A stretch of DNA of 64,000 bases from Clarkia xantiana subsp. parviflora (GCA_036873135.1 JAPTYO010000040.1:62001-126000); one strand, 5' to 3'. Counted from the stretch's first letter, positions 47,414 to 59,932 are shown. A program made the numbers and translations. Notes: generated by a model from the sequence alone, not told the origin.

Positions 47414-47876
47414 TCATCATACAAATATGTTATAATTACCATATATATCGTCACGAGATATCATTTGAGGTGATTTTTTTGGATATCAAGTCACTGCAAA
47501 TGATATCACAGTGATTATTATATATATGATACAAATTATTATATTACCATTGTTTGCTTTAGTTTTTGATATAGTAGCTAGATTCAGTATAACTAAAGAA
47601 GAAGATTGTTTTTGAGTGGGCTCTTGTGGTGCAGTTTCATTCTATACAAGGATCATCAGTTGATAAAAAACAAACTTTTTTTTTTTGGGTTTAGATTTAT
47701 TTCAAGTTAACATGCATGATTCTTAATTACCCATGTCTGAAACATAGTAAAAAAGTGAAAAGTTTACATTTTTACGATAAAAATGATTAAGTGAGATAAT
47801 AACAGTTTCCTAAAATGAAACAAAGATTCAGTTTTTACTTGAAGTTGAGATTTTTATTGTTGTATAAATATATATA
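47414..47876. other. 3' flank of the WRKY gene
   Basis: AT-rich 3' UTR-like DNA; nothing else seen. Confidence 0.5.
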
Positions 47877-48149
47877 CACTACAAGAAAATCTAGTCATTT
47901 GTGAGGGATTTGTTTGTGAGAGACGTATAACCTTATTTGTGAGGAACTGTAAAATCTCTTACAAATACAACGTTCAATTTTTTTTTTTGTAAGAGAATGA
48001 CTCCTAACAAAAAACTTGGCCAGAAAATTCCTTGAAAATCCCTTCAAAACCCCTCAAAACATAATAAATCCCTAGAAAATTCTTATAATTTATGAGGGAA
48101 TTGGTTCCCTTAAAAAATGTCGTCACAAATTGCCAATTTTCTTGTAGTG
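47877..48149. mobile_element. CACTA (En/Spm-type) MITE
   Basis: 273 bases with perfect inverted ends CACTACAAGAAAAT and ATTTTCTTGTAGTG, flanked by the 3-base duplication ATA (47874-47876, 48150-48152). These are the standard plant CACTA termini. Subterminal tttgtgaggga/tcctcacaaat-like motifs repeat in both orientations. No coding capacity. Confidence 0.93.
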
Positions 48150-48152
48150 ATA

Positions 48153-48860
48153 TGGGTTGGCGAGAATACAGTTGACTGCATTTACAGTTGAATTTATAGT
48201 TAGATCAAGTAAATCAAGAATTATGCAAAATATTGAGATCTGATTAATCTACACAGTCATAAAACCTGATGCTTTAAGTCCCTCATTATCCGAAAAATTC
48301 GACTATATTTACAGTCGACTGCATTTTAACCGAACATAGTGAAAAAAGAAAGAAATGGGAGGTGCTGGTGGATTTGGAGCATGTCAAGATTAGAAGATGA
48401 GAGACCCACATAGAAATTCTGTATTGGAAATAATTATTAAGAGAGATAGGATAGGATGGGACAGAAAGGTCAGGGAAGGAACAGAAGATTTCAACAGTTA
48501 AAACCTCAAGTAGATGTCCATCATGGAGAGGAGACATCACCAGAAAGAAAGAAACCACCTCTGTGTTATGTTCTGTGCGAGTGTTTGATGGGAGGTGATT
48601 CATCTTTTTCATTATACAGATGCCCACCATTCATCTTTTCATAACAATCTACCCATGTCATACAACATATATGTAAGTATAGGTAATGATAATCAGTTAA
48701 AGTTACATCATATCACTTGTTTGGGTGTTAATTGTTATAGTAACTCTTAATTATTATGATATACAAATACGTCAGCTAACTTCCGCTCTTTTTAGAATTT
48801 ATGTACGGCTTTAACTAAAATGAAATCGACTATATTGATTTAAATTTTGTATTATTTGCT
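48153..48860. other. Intergenic
   Basis: AT-rich. 48350-48600 is less AT-rich, with open frames on both strands, but none has recognisable features or codon bias. Confidence 0.45.
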
Positions 48861-49675
48861 GATTAGTAAGTTCATAGCATTGGATCCGCTATTCTGATCA
48901 AGACTTTCATACCCCCCAAGGGAATGGTAGGGGTGAACAAAATTTCCATTTAGATATCTAAAATAAGTATTAAATGTTAATTTCAATAGATTTCGGGTAG
49001 ATTTTGATTCCACAGCTAATTAAGTAGGATTTAGGTACGAAAATTAGAAAAAATGTTTGTATAGAGTATGGTTCATGAATTTCTAAAATTACAGAGTAAT
49101 CAAAACTGATGAAAGGCTTTTTCAGACGATGATGCCGATTAGTAAGTTTCATAGCATTGGATCTGCTATTCTGATCAAGACTTTCATACCCCTCAGGGAA
49201 TCGTACGGGTGAACAAAATTTCCATTTAGATATCTAAAATAAGTATTAAATGTTAATTTCAATAGATTTCGGGTAGATTCTGATTCCACAGCTAATTAAG
49301 TAGGATTTAGGTACGAAAATTAGAAAAAATGTTTGTATAGAGTATGGTTCATGAATTTCTAAAATTACAGAGTAATCAAAACTGATGAAATGTTTTTTCA
49401 GTTGATGATGCCGATTAGTAAGTTTCATAGCATTTGATCCGTTATTCTGATCATGACTTCATACCCCTCAGGGAATGGTACGGGTGAACAAAATTTCCAT
49501 TTAAACATCTAAAATAAATATTAAATGTTAATTCCAATAGATTTTCGGTAGATTCCGATTCCACAGCTAATGAAGTAGGATTTATGTACGAAAATTAGAA
49601 AAAAAAATGTTTGTATATATTATGGTTCATGAATTTCTAAAATTACAGAGTAATCAAAACTGCGTTTTTCCAGTT
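48861..49675. repeat. Three tandem copies of a 276-base unit
   Basis: Units start gattagtaagtttcatagca at about 48861, 49137 and 49413. The first two are nearly identical; the third has small deletions and more changes. Each minus-strand copy of a 60-codon frame (48970-49152, 49246-49428) is repeat-derived and not a gene. Confidence 0.95.
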
Positions 49676-51328
49676 GACGTATAAATAGATAGATGATAGA
49701 ACATTGTAGTTGATGCAACAACTTTGGCAGGATAGAAACCTAGCTAGACCTATAGATATATAATAGATGTAAGTCGTGGCTCAATAAGTAAAGAGAGGCC
49801 ATTATTAGGGTTTACGATGAGGCACAACTTGACTAGAGATTAATGTTAGGTCAAGTCAAGGGTCACACTCTTGAATGATTTGAGTGTTTTTCTTGTTAAT
49901 GTTGATGACCAAGTTAATGGCACCACATCACTCACTAGGTTCAATGCTTGCCGCCATTGGACCGACCTCATTTTTCATGCTTTTTTTTTTCCAATTTTTT
50001 TTTATGCTACATGTTAATTTGATACCATATTATGTATTAACTATAAATATCTAGTCTGATACCATAACGGTTAATCAGCTATTAATATTCAGCTGCCATA
50101 ACAGTAATTACAAAATAATATTCTCTTACCATAACGGCAATCGTTAATAAATGGTTATATACCATAATAGTTATTATACTATTTTATATAAATAGTTATC
50201 TTTTGATTATTGAAGAGAATATGAACGGTTACTAATTTGATCGTCGGAGAGGGATCGCAGGGCTCGCCCTGGCATTGTCCCATTTTGCAGGTGCGTGCCC
50301 GGAATTCGAAGACTAAGGAGCTCGGAGACACCGCGGAAATCAACCGATAAATCCAGGATCCAACAATATGTATATATATAATTTTGTTTTTCATACGACA
50401 TTTTAGGTGTCGGCTCTTAAAAATAATATGTTTTCGTATTAGGTTAGTTCTTAAAAACTATATTTTAAAAATCGGACTGGAAAAGACTGAATATGTCATA
50501 CTAAGAGTTTGATTATATTAAAAGATCGGAAATGTATATTAAACCCAATTTGACAAGTGATAACTGGGTTGAACCAGATAAATCGGTACCGTTTTGATAG
50601 TTTATGAACCTAAATGTTTAGAGATGAAGATTGAATCGGACTATATTATTTGTGAAATTGATTGAATAGAATCAAACGGTTCAGATTGAGAACTAACCAT
50701 ATTGCCCGTTCAAGATTTGGTTCGATTTTCAAAACATTTCCTAAAATGTTAAATATTTGTCATAACTATTTTTTTATCCTAATGATTTAAACCCGAGAAT
50801 TCTGGATACAACATTTTTATATTAAATTTTTAACGGCTAACTCTATGGCATGTTTGTGGGGTTTGGTTTTATTCATTAATGCTGTATTGCTCCTGCAATA
50901 CGTACGTACCCATACTGTCCCTGCTTTATTCCTCATGTTCCTTTGCGTACTTTTAGGATCTCGGGGTTGTTTTGGTGATTCTCTCATTACTCATATATAT
51001 ATTTAAAAAATGAATTTAGATCTAATTTTGGAAAGGAAAAAAGATAGAGAGATCTAATTAGTTAATGTGATAATAATTGTCTAAATATACAATTTTTTTT
51101 GTAATTAATTAAATGATGTGATAATAATTGTCTAAATAATCGGTACATAAAGATCAAAGTAATCAGTATGTGGAAGTTGAAATGGACTTAATGTGAGATT
51201 ATAAATAATGTGCGCTAATTAATGTATTGTTAGATTTCGATATTTGAATGTGCTATAATAAAAATATACGCTATATTAGATTACAATATTTAGCATACTT
51301 TCGAATGTGCGTTGTAATATGACTTATT
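49676..51328. other. Intergenic
   Basis: AT-rich. 50240-50350 is a short GC-richer patch (gatcgcagggctcgccctgg, self-complementary) of unknown origin. 50560-50760 has aaccggt/gaaccaga phrases like degenerate CCGG-motif elements. Confidence 0.45.
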
Positions 51329-51336
51329 ATTATTAT

Positions 51337-51897
51337 TAGGGGTGGCAATTCGTGCTATCGTGCGTGCTATCGTGCGCATCAGTGATCGTGTCGTGTTAAA
51401 CTTACTGAACACGAACACGCACGATAAGCTTATCGTGCCACATTTTACAAACACGAACACGACACGGATATTTTCGTGCGTGTTCGTGTCGTGCTATCGT
51501 GTTGTGAAGGATATTCAGTTGTATATATATATATATACGAGATCTTTGAGCAAAAATCAAAATAATTAGCTTCATATTTAAAACCATGAATTAATGTCAC
51601 TATTCATAAGTTAGTATTATATAGTTTAAAAACACTAAATAATAAACCACTAATTGGAGGTAATAGATAATATTTGCTCAAAAAATACTTAAAATTTAGT
51701 ATTATTAGCACAACTTTATCGTGTTATCGTGCGTGTCGTGTTAGGATACTCAAACACGAACACGGCACGGAAGTTATATCGTGTTAGTCGTGTTCGTGCT
51801 ATCGTGTTATCGTACTGCCATATGCTAGCACGAACACGGTTTTTTTCGTGCGTGTTCGTGTCGTGCTATCGTGTCGTGTCACAAATTGCCAGCCCTA
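51337..51897 (-). mobile_element. Non-autonomous hAT-like element, CACGA-motif family, copy B
   Basis: 561 bases, the inverted counterpart of 6894-7456. Ends are taggggtggcaattcg and aattgccagcccta; the 8-base flank ATTATTAT is on both sides (51329-51336, 51898-51905). It shares the aagcttatcg core phrase and the cgagatcttt junction with copy A. A (TA)n run inside differs between copies. Confidence 0.88.
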
Positions 51898-51905
51898 ATT
51901 ATTAT

Positions 51906-53684
51906 TATATTAATTTATATGAGAATATAGTATATGCTTAATTATTTTACATTGCTAATAATGTATAATCTCACTATGATTAGTCAGTAATAATGAATAT
52001 GACATCAATGTATACCTAATTACAACATGATTAGTTACATCATTCATAGGACTTATTGATAAGAAAAAGAAGCAAAAGTTACTTTAGGAAAATGAAGTAA
52101 CAAAGCTTAGATTGGAGCACACCATGCATATTAACTCAAGCCCCCTATACTTTTTTTCTTTCCAAAATCATGTCTAAAGTCACATCCATAACGCTAAAAC
52201 AAATATTTTGACGAGTGAGCCGAATTACGCGACTTGACCAAGTATCGTCGTGTCGTATTGATCGATAAGTCGACCTCAGTAGAGCAAAGACAAATCAATG
52301 AATAACACATATATGGGCATGATTCACCTAATTCATCAAAGTTTCATCTTTTTGGGGCCAACATTGAGAATTCAAGGGAAAATAACTATACATTGCCCCA
52401 TATGTTTTGGCCATTTTAAGATTAATCCTTGAATTTTGTGAAGATTCTCTCTCTACATTTTCCTACAAGTGTAACAGCACCATCACCCCACCATCCATTC
52501 AACTTTAACAAAAAATTGACCATGGCATATGATCTTCAAAGTTCTAGAAAATGTCAAATAGCCCTCATTTTTTAACTTTTATTTCAATTGAGCCCTACTC
52601 AAGTTAGGACATAACTAGGACCTGACTTACCCTAGGGTAAGGTTAACGTCCAATCGAGCTCTACTAAGTTAGAGGTCTCTTTAGGTTTTTATGTTTCCTT
52701 AAGAACCTAAAAACTAAAAATAGTCTCAGATTTCATCTATATTGAAATTTGGTGTCTAAGGAATACAAGGTTAATATGAGCAGTCTTAGGTTTCATTTTT
52801 GTTGAAATTTGGTGTTTCTGCGTATCTTTTCCTCTTCATTTAATTATTTTCATCAATCCACACACGCATTCATAATCCATCACTCTTTACGTTTCACAAA
52901 ATCGCAAAATTTCCCCTCCAAACTTGAACATCCAAAAGAAAGAGTTTCCAACAGAGTCTCATTTCAAGAGCCGATATACAGTATATAAACAAGTTGTAAA
53001 AAGAAAACGCATTGTGCCTGCAAAACATGTATTGTTTCTTGAAGAATTCGCTCAGAGTTGTCTCCCGCAATAGATCCATTGGATCGTTACTCTGATACCA
53101 AATTTTAAGAACCCGTATATTGAAAGAACGAAAAACACAAAAATATGAAAATTTTACTTCCTAATCAATCTTAATCTCTCTTGGAGGCTAAAACTAATTG
53201 TTGGAAACTTATCGTACGCATGTAAGGGTATTTAGATCTTTTAGTCGTTGTATTCTTAATACAAGGTTGATCAAAACATTATATTAGATAAGCACCCATA
53301 CAAATATTATACCCAGATGAAATTAGCTTTATGTATATATAGGGAAATAAATAATCACTCATAAGGTGTGACTTTCCCTAAATTTATAACATCTCACTCA
53401 GAACAATGAATGCCATAGAGGCTCAAATGTGAAAGTGTCATCTCCAATCTCAAAGAACTAAGCAGCTGTGTAGCATTGGGACTACAATTTACAAGAAAAC
53501 AAGACCACCTCTTTAGGAACCATGCAGATGTCCTGTCCTCAGTCCTCACCTCCTTCACTCTCCTATCCCAACAATACACATACAATATCAGCTCATCTCA
53601 TTGGGAACCCTCAACTTCTCCAAAACCTCTACTTAAACCCCTAAACTCTTCCATCTTTCTTCACATAACCCGAAAAACCATATC
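51906..53684. other. Intergenic with a MULE-type fragment; right end is the nsLTP promoter
   Basis: 52690-52960 resembles the interior of the MULE MITE at 19351-19883 (tttcatttttgttgaaattt, cattcataatccatcactct). The rest is AT-rich. A TATA-like gtatatataggg (53331-53342) lies about 345 bases before the nsLTP ATG; whether it is used is unknown. Bases 53500-53680 look like a leader. Confidence 0.45.
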
Positions 53685-54102
53685 ATGAAGACTCCAATCT
53701 TCTTCTTCTTCCTCCTGTTCATTAACATTGGCCATGCTGCAGTACAGTGTAACACTGTGCAGGCAAAATCAGGTGCATGTGTGATGTTTGCACTCGGGCG
53801 GGCCCCGAAGCCCGCCCCGTCGTGCTGTACGGGCCTGCAGCAGCTCGCGCAGAGCGCGAGATCCTTGGAGGACAAGAAATCTATCTGCCGGTGCCTTAAG
53901 GAAGGGGCCAAGTCTTTCAAAGGTCTACAGGATAGGTTCCTTAGTCAGCTCCCAGCAGCTTGCCATATCCAGCTCGGGTTCCCTGTTTCTATGAGCATGA
54001 ATTGCGATAAGTAAGCCAAAAGCGTAAAATCAATGTATAGATATTTATCAGGTTTCGATTTTATTGATTAATCTGAGCTTTTTATGTTGCAGCATCCACT
54101 GA
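53685..54102 (+). CDS. Type 1 non-specific lipid transfer protein (nsLTP)
   Basis: Exons 53685-54010 and 54093-54102, with an 82-base GT-AG intron, give 111 residues. Residues 1-21 are a secretion signal (KTPIFFFFLLFINIGHAAVQ). The mature part has the eight-cysteine motif C-x9-C-x14-CC-x19-C-x-C-x22-C-x13-C, which fits type 1 spacing. The protein is a small four-helix basket with a lipid tunnel, exported to the cell wall, where relatives carry acyl lipids or cutin/suberin monomers. The last exon is only 10 bases and supplies the ending NIH, as is common in nsLTP1 genes; unspliced reading would stop three bases into the intron and lose only these residues. No GPI tail. Specific ligand unknown. 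Confidence 0.93.
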
Positions 54103-55338
54103 GCTACAATGGGAGGGGGATTGATGGGTTGAAATAGTAGAATAAAACAGAGTCAATGTAGTTTGGCCTGAAAATGTATTTACTTGAATGAAAGATCAGT
54201 TCAGTTGATTCTCGTGCTCTCTATTATCATGTTTCTTCATTAATCAACACCAGAAAACCGAAATGATCATACGAGTCTTTACAGTGTGATTGAGTTGTTT
54301 CTTCAGTGCCAAGCATAGTCTAGTAACAGGGGCAAATGAATGGTGATAAGAAAAGTGGATATTAATAAAGTACCTATGGAGAATCAAGATGATCAGCAAT
54401 CCTTTATATGATGACAATGAGCAATTAGTAGCAGTTCCACTTAAAATTGGGAAGTCTCATTATCCCGGGCCTGTAGCATAAACAAAGAATTAGCATTGGA
54501 AGTGTTTGACAGGTAAAAAATGTAACAAATTGTCAATGAACATAAGCAAAGTCCCAAAGTTAGTTAACAACTCATTAGATAGAAAAGGGCAATTTTTAGC
54601 TTCCAGATATCAGCAAAGCAATCACCACAACGTATAAGCAGGGCATGTAATGGAAGCTTGAAATTATCTTCCATTTGATTCTAAAATAAAAGCTCGGTTT
54701 TTGCAGTATTTGACGTTGTGGTCATATTTTATGCTACCATGGAGAACCGCAACATAACATACAGTCTATACAGAAACAAACCAAGAAACTTCTGGTACAA
54801 AAAAAAAGCAACAAGAAATTTCACTTGACAGTAGCAATTGAGGATTATACACCTTAGGAATTCTTAGAGATACTGATTGATTTGCTCATGCAAGTGATTA
54901 TTAATTTTGCTTTGAAGTTAGTTATATGAGATGAACTAAAAATCTGGTCTGCAATTGTGGAATGAGAGCATAGTGAAATGTACAGTCTATCCTATTGAAA
55001 CTACATAAATTGGATCAAATATATAACTAAAATAGGTAATTTTGAATAAAAGTAGATACACCAAAGACAACGGAATTGGAGGAGATTTCAACCGAAGCTC
55101 AAACAAATAAATCTGAAATGAAAAATGACATTTACAGGTAAAAGCAATATGGAAAATTCTACGGCGAATCTAGAGTGAAAATGAAAAACGTTACCTTTTC
55201 AGGGAAAAATGAATGGCTGGGATATTTAGCAGCTTCATGAAATGGAAAAGATTCCATTTTCACTATGGATTTCACTCTAAGTTTCACATTTTGTAGCATT
55301 GTCCAGGCTAAACTCATACCTCTGTAAAGACTCTCCAT
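54103..55338. other. Intergenic and 3' flank of the long PPR gene
   Basis: No open frame of note. It holds the nsLTP 3' UTR on the left and probably spliced or plain 3' UTR of the PPR gene on the right. Confidence 0.5.
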
Positions 55339-58300
55339 TTACTTTTTGGTATCAGTTTTCCAAGAAAACCCACTTCGTGAAAGAAGTCTGGAGAGAAAAC
55401 CCCGATTCTTGCCATTATCTTTCTCATCCTTAGGTTTGTTCAACGTGCTTATGAGTGACCATTGTGTCTCAAAGTCGGGCTCATACCCATTCCTTTGCAT
55501 AGCCTGAATTAGTTCCGATGCTTTCCCGGGATTATTCTCGAACTGATATCTGTTAACTATGGAGCAGTACATTTCTCTAGTCGGAGAAACTCCGATCCGA
55601 GCCATTGAAACAAGAAGCCCTTCTGCTTCAATGACTCTTCCTTTTTCACAACATTTTTGCACCAAACTTACCATTGTGTCTGCATTTGGCCTGAAACCTC
55701 GGAGTGACACCTCAGCATAGAAATCCATAGCTTGATCAAGATCATCAAGACTGCAGAAACCGTGTATTAGCGCATTATAGCAAGAAGGATCTGGGACACT
55801 TTGACTTTTCAGCATTGCGTTCACAAGACCAACCGATTTCCTCATCCTTCCTTGCTTGCATAGCTGCTTGATGAGACTATCGTAAATGACACCGTTTGGG
55901 ATAGAGGGACCCGCCAAAACACGATCCACAAAGGTTTCTGCTTCGTGGAGTTTACCATGCGAAACAAGACCGTTAACTAAAACATTTTGAACGGTTGAAG
56001 TGCTAACCCACCCTTTTGATTCCATTTCTTGGTAGATTTTGGTAACTAAACCAAACTCTGCACTGTCAAGTAAGCCACTAATGATGTTCCTCAAGCTGCG
56101 ATTTCGTGGCCTCAAACCATTGGAGATCATAGTCCGTAGATAATGTAAAGAGCTTGCTGTGTCCTTAGAGCGAGCAAAACCCGATACAAGAACATTATAC
56201 ATATACTCATCTGGCTGCAAATTGTCGTCCAGCAGTTGATCTAAAACTTTATTGACTACTGAGCTTTGACCATTTGAGAAGACGCAGAATATGAAGATGT
56301 TGTATATTGTTTTAACATCTGGGTTTCTTTGTCGAAGCATAAGCTGCTTAAGGCTCATTGCATGAGCAAGACGACCTTCCATGCATAAAATCCGCACAAT
56401 GTTCCTGAAATTAGAAATCGAGATGCTTAGATTCCTCTTAATCATAAATGCAAGCAATTCCTCTACTTTACTCAATTTGCACATAGCTTTAACCATGGTG
56501 TCATTGGTCTTGGTGCCTGGACAGATTCCCTCTGACAAGAGATCCCAAATGAGACAGATACCTTCTCGGGCCCTACCAGCCCGAAAATACCCCTCAGCTA
56601 AAGCAGATTGAACACTTGGTGACAAGGAAGAGTTAGCTGCTGCCAAATTATGAACTTCTTTGAATCTTCCAGCCATGCAAAGAGACGGGATCAACAAGAC
56701 TAACACATCAGGGTCCAAAACCATACCGTCCGTGCGGATAGAGGTAAATACTCTAAGAGCTTCAAGATGCTTATTTTCTAAGCAAAAACCTCGTATAAGG
56801 TGACTATGAGTTACATTATCCAAACGGCATCCTCTAAGAAAAAGTTCCTTGGCTAGCAGATCTGCAACAATTGTAAGGCCTGAAGAACACAGCTCTTCAA
56901 AAAACACATTATATAATTGGGAGAAGCAGTTGGATTTAAGCATCCTCTCCAAAAGCTCCATTGCTTGATTCAGTAAATTTTTACTGCAAAGACATCTTAG
57001 AACCGGTTTTACGTCCTTCAAACTGGGAATCCAACTATTTTTGACACTCAGATCCCAATATCTAAGTAAAACTGTCCAATCATCTTTCTTGCATAAGCTT
57101 GTCACTAAAGCGGTCCAGGTTTCATTCTCAATGATTGAAAGCCTATCAGACATCGCCTCTATAAGTTTTAAGCCTCTTCGACTAAATCCTTTCTTGCAGT
57201 AGAATTGCACAAGTAAATTAAGAACATCTTCATCTACCAAATCCAAAAAATTAGGAATTTTATCCATCATATGATTAATTTCCCTAACAGAAGACTGAGA
57301 TGAAGAGAGCCCCTTGACTAGAGCTGATAGTGCAGAAGAAGACGGGACTTGACCACGACTATGCATTTCATCGACTAACCTCAATGCAGTTTTGAGTTTT
57401 CCATGTCCACATTTGTTAATCACGAGCGAATTAAAATCAGGTATGGTTGACTCTTCTAGAATCTGATTGATCTTTTTATCAAACTCATCGAGGTCTGTCT
57501 CTAGGTAAAGCCCGTTCCCTATTCTATCATAGAACTCTGTCCTAGACAATCCTGCATCACAGTCTCTCTTTAACTTTACAGCTAGAGGATCAAATCCCAG
57601 GACTGCAAATGCTTTGCATATGGGATCATCCACTGGAGATAACCGAACTAGTTTAAGTTTCTGCATTTGAGAAATAGCAGTTCTTACTTCATCAAATTTT
57701 CGAGATTTGCAGAACCCAGCTAAGAGAATTCTGAAAGTAGACAGACCAGGAAATGTTCCTCTATCGATCATCTCTTTGAGGATATCAAAGGCATGCTCCC
57801 ATATGCCCTGCTTAAATACTCCACAGACTAGTGCATTGTAGGAGAACAAATCGGGCTTCAAACCTCTGGCCGAGATTTCGGAAAGATAAAAGAAGGCCGT
57901 TTTCAAATTCCCTTCATGACAACTCCAACCAATCAATATACCGAAAGTCGTTTCATCTGACACAAAGCCTAGATGCTCTAACTTTAGCCTAAACCCATCC
58001 GCCCCCCTCGAACCAAAGCTTTTGCAAAGAGCATGCATAATCCAATTGCCAGAAATAGTATCTGGTTTCAAACCAAGATCTTTGTACAAACTAATCAGAT
58101 CCTCAAAATCCTTCTTCTTACAGTAACCACGGCTGATATCATTCAAAACAGAATCACATGGCTTCCACCCCTGAAGATTATGATTCATCTTCTTCAAAAG
58201 ATTTCTCACTTCATGCATTTTGGAACTTTCACAGAGTAAACTGACAACTCTATGAACACAATTCTTGGATTCACCATTCAAATTACCATCTCTCTCTATC

Positions 58301-59031
58301 ATGTCCATACAAAGCAAATATGCTAACTGGGTTTCCCTCCTCTGAACCAAAAAGTCAATGAAGAAATGAAAACAAGACGCTGTAGGCACTAAACCTCGGC
58401 CCGACATTTTGTCATACACCTCAACAGCATTATTTAGCTCGCCGAGCCCAATATAACCCTCAATCAAGTTACTGTAAATTTGTGCATTACCCAATTCAAG
58501 TCCCTGGCTCTCCAATTGTGAGAGCAAGGTTTCCACTTCCCTGAGCATCCCAACTCTCGTTAGCATCGTCGCCATCGCTTCACACGCTGGAGGAAGATGC
58601 TTAACGCCCTCGCTACCAACAGCACTGAAGATTTTCCATAATGAGCCGACTTTCGCGGCTTGAAAACCACTCCCTTCACATTCCTGTTGAAATTCCAGTA
58701 ACATTTGCTGCAAATCTTGAGGCTTTAGCACAGACGCCCGAAGGCAACGCCTTGCGGTGCCAGGGATCACATCAAGAATGTCGAAGAGAAGGCGCTGAAG
58801 AGGCGGAGCTTCATTAGCAGAAATCTTAAACCTTTCCACATCCAGGAAGTTAGAATACTTGGATATGACAGAATCTGCAATCCCGGAGAAGTCCGGGGTT
58901 GATGACGGCGATAGTGAGGGGTGTAAACGGCAGTGGCGTTTAGAGAAGAGAAACAGCTGGCGAAGGAAGAGAGAAGGACGCTCTTGGATGCAGAGTTTCT
59001 GGGATCGTAGTATAGACATCATTGGGTGCAT
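55339..59031 (-). CDS. Very long P-class pentatricopeptide repeat protein (At5g15280-like), probably mitochondrial
   Basis: Intronless frame of 1230 residues, unusually long for a PPR protein but matching the At5g15280 type that I recognise from memory. The N-terminus (MHPMMSILRSQKL, then Arg/Ser/Leu-rich to about 50) looks like a mitochondrial presequence. From about residue 150 to 1195, 35-residue P-type repeats follow (for example YSNLIEGYIGLGELNNAVEV, YNALIHGFCSLDDLDQAMDF). There is no E, DYW or SMR domain; the tail ends in a basic stretch, SRSGFSWKTDTKK. P-class proteins bind single-stranded organelle RNA to protect ends or aid splicing or translation. The target is unknown. The upstream SDR gene is transcribed in the same direction, about 0.9 kb away. 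Confidence 0.95.
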   Translation of the reverse strand: MHPMMSILRSQKLCIQERPSLFLRQLFLFSKRHCRLHPSLSPSSTPDFSGIADSVISKYSNFLDVERFKISANEAPPLQRLLFDILDVIPGTARRCLRASVLKPQDLQQMLLEFQQECEGSGFQAAKVGSLWKIFSAVGSEGVKHLPPACEAMATMLTRVGMLREVETLLSQLESQGLELGNAQIYSNLIEGYIGLGELNNAVEVYDKMSGRGLVPTASCFHFFIDFLVQRRETQLAYLLCMDMIERDGNLNGESKNCVHRVVSLLCESSKMHEVRNLLKKMNHNLQGWKPCDSVLNDISRGYCKKKDFEDLISLYKDLGLKPDTISGNWIMHALCKSFGSRGADGFRLKLEHLGFVSDETTFGILIGWSCHEGNLKTAFFYLSEISARGLKPDLFSYNALVCGVFKQGIWEHAFDILKEMIDRGTFPGLSTFRILLAGFCKSRKFDEVRTAISQMQKLKLVRLSPVDDPICKAFAVLGFDPLAVKLKRDCDAGLSRTEFYDRIGNGLYLETDLDEFDKKINQILEESTIPDFNSLVINKCGHGKLKTALRLVDEMHSRGQVPSSSALSALVKGLSSSQSSVREINHMMDKIPNFLDLVDEDVLNLLVQFYCKKGFSRRGLKLIEAMSDRLSIIENETWTALVTSLCKKDDWTVLLRYWDLSVKNSWIPSLKDVKPVLRCLCSKNLLNQAMELLERMLKSNCFSQLYNVFFEELCSSGLTIVADLLAKELFLRGCRLDNVTHSHLIRGFCLENKHLEALRVFTSIRTDGMVLDPDVLVLLIPSLCMAGRFKEVHNLAAANSSLSPSVQSALAEGYFRAGRAREGICLIWDLLSEGICPGTKTNDTMVKAMCKLSKVEELLAFMIKRNLSISISNFRNIVRILCMEGRLAHAMSLKQLMLRQRNPDVKTIYNIFIFCVFSNGQSSVVNKVLDQLLDDNLQPDEYMYNVLVSGFARSKDTASSLHYLRTMISNGLRPRNRSLRNIISGLLDSAEFGLVTKIYQEMESKGWVSTSTVQNVLVNGLVSHGKLHEAETFVDRVLAGPSIPNGVIYDSLIKQLCKQGRMRKSVGLVNAMLKSQSVPDPSCYNALIHGFCSLDDLDQAMDFYAEVSLRGFRPNADTMVSLVQKCCEKGRVIEAEGLLVSMARIGVSPTREMYCSIVNRYQFENNPGKASELIQAMQRNGYEPDFETQWSLISTLNKPKDEKDNGKNRGFLSRLLSRSGFSWKTDTKK

Positions 59032-59932
59032 GAAACAGTGAAGAAACCATCGTTAACAATGACACCGCTCTGGATTGCTCCTCTCCATTTCCATATACAG
59101 CAGTGGCGGGCGATATACTGCTATGAATAAAGGCAATATTAGATTTTAGTATTTTTGGTAATTAAAAACAAACAATTATTATATATTTATTAAATATATC
59201 TTGATATGACCACCAAATACAATAGTGATTGTATAGTAATTAGGAGCGTTTAATCTGAATCCAAAATTTCATGTTCGAAATCAAGGGCTCATGATGAACT
59301 TAGTCAAATATTAGGTTTTTATATATTAATCTCTTGATTATATTGGGTTGTCGGTAGTATTCGCATGTTAGAAACCCTTCATTAGCGCCCGTTTATGGTG
59401 ACTTTATTAAAATAAGACATATAAGAAATCCTGTAAAACTGAACTTAACGGGCTCGACTTCTTAATTATACTAAATTACTGGTAAAATCCTATATCGTTA
59501 ATATAAGAGCTTGAACATGAAGTACATAATAAGTTTAGAATCACTACTATGGGCAAAAAAAAATCTTGATATCTAATTTTACAACTGAAAATCCGATTTG
59601 AATTTAAGTATTCCCATAAAGTTGTTCATTTCACTAAGAATTACCCATGAATATTTTTGGACAAAACTTTACCAAGTTGATTCTAAATGTAAAAAAAAAT
59701 GACAATATAATCCTCAAACTTCAATTTTTGTTTCAATGTTGATCGATTGAGCTACAATAACATTCAAGCACTTCACACTACAAGAAAATCATACCCACCT
59801 CAACAACTTAAATCCAAACCATCAACACCTCCAAAAATCGAATGGATAAAATGGGATGATGATTCTTTATTGTTATATTTCTCTGTGGTCTCATATAAGT
59901 GCTTGATAGATCAAACCAAGCCTCCAAAGCAT
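59032..59932. other. Intergenic between the PPR and SDR genes
   Basis: Promoter of the PPR gene (right of 59031 on the minus strand) and 3' flank of the SDR gene. A lone CACTACAAGAAAAT at 59776-59789 equals the CACTA terminal repeat, without a visible partner. Confidence 0.5.

Noticed and set aside
48970..49428. Pair of near-identical 60-codon minus-strand frames
   Set aside because: Products of the 276-base tandem repeat; the third copy is not open.
59776..59789. Second CACTA element in the SDR 3' flank
   Set aside because: Only one terminal repeat is present; no opposite end or target duplication found, so not called as an element.
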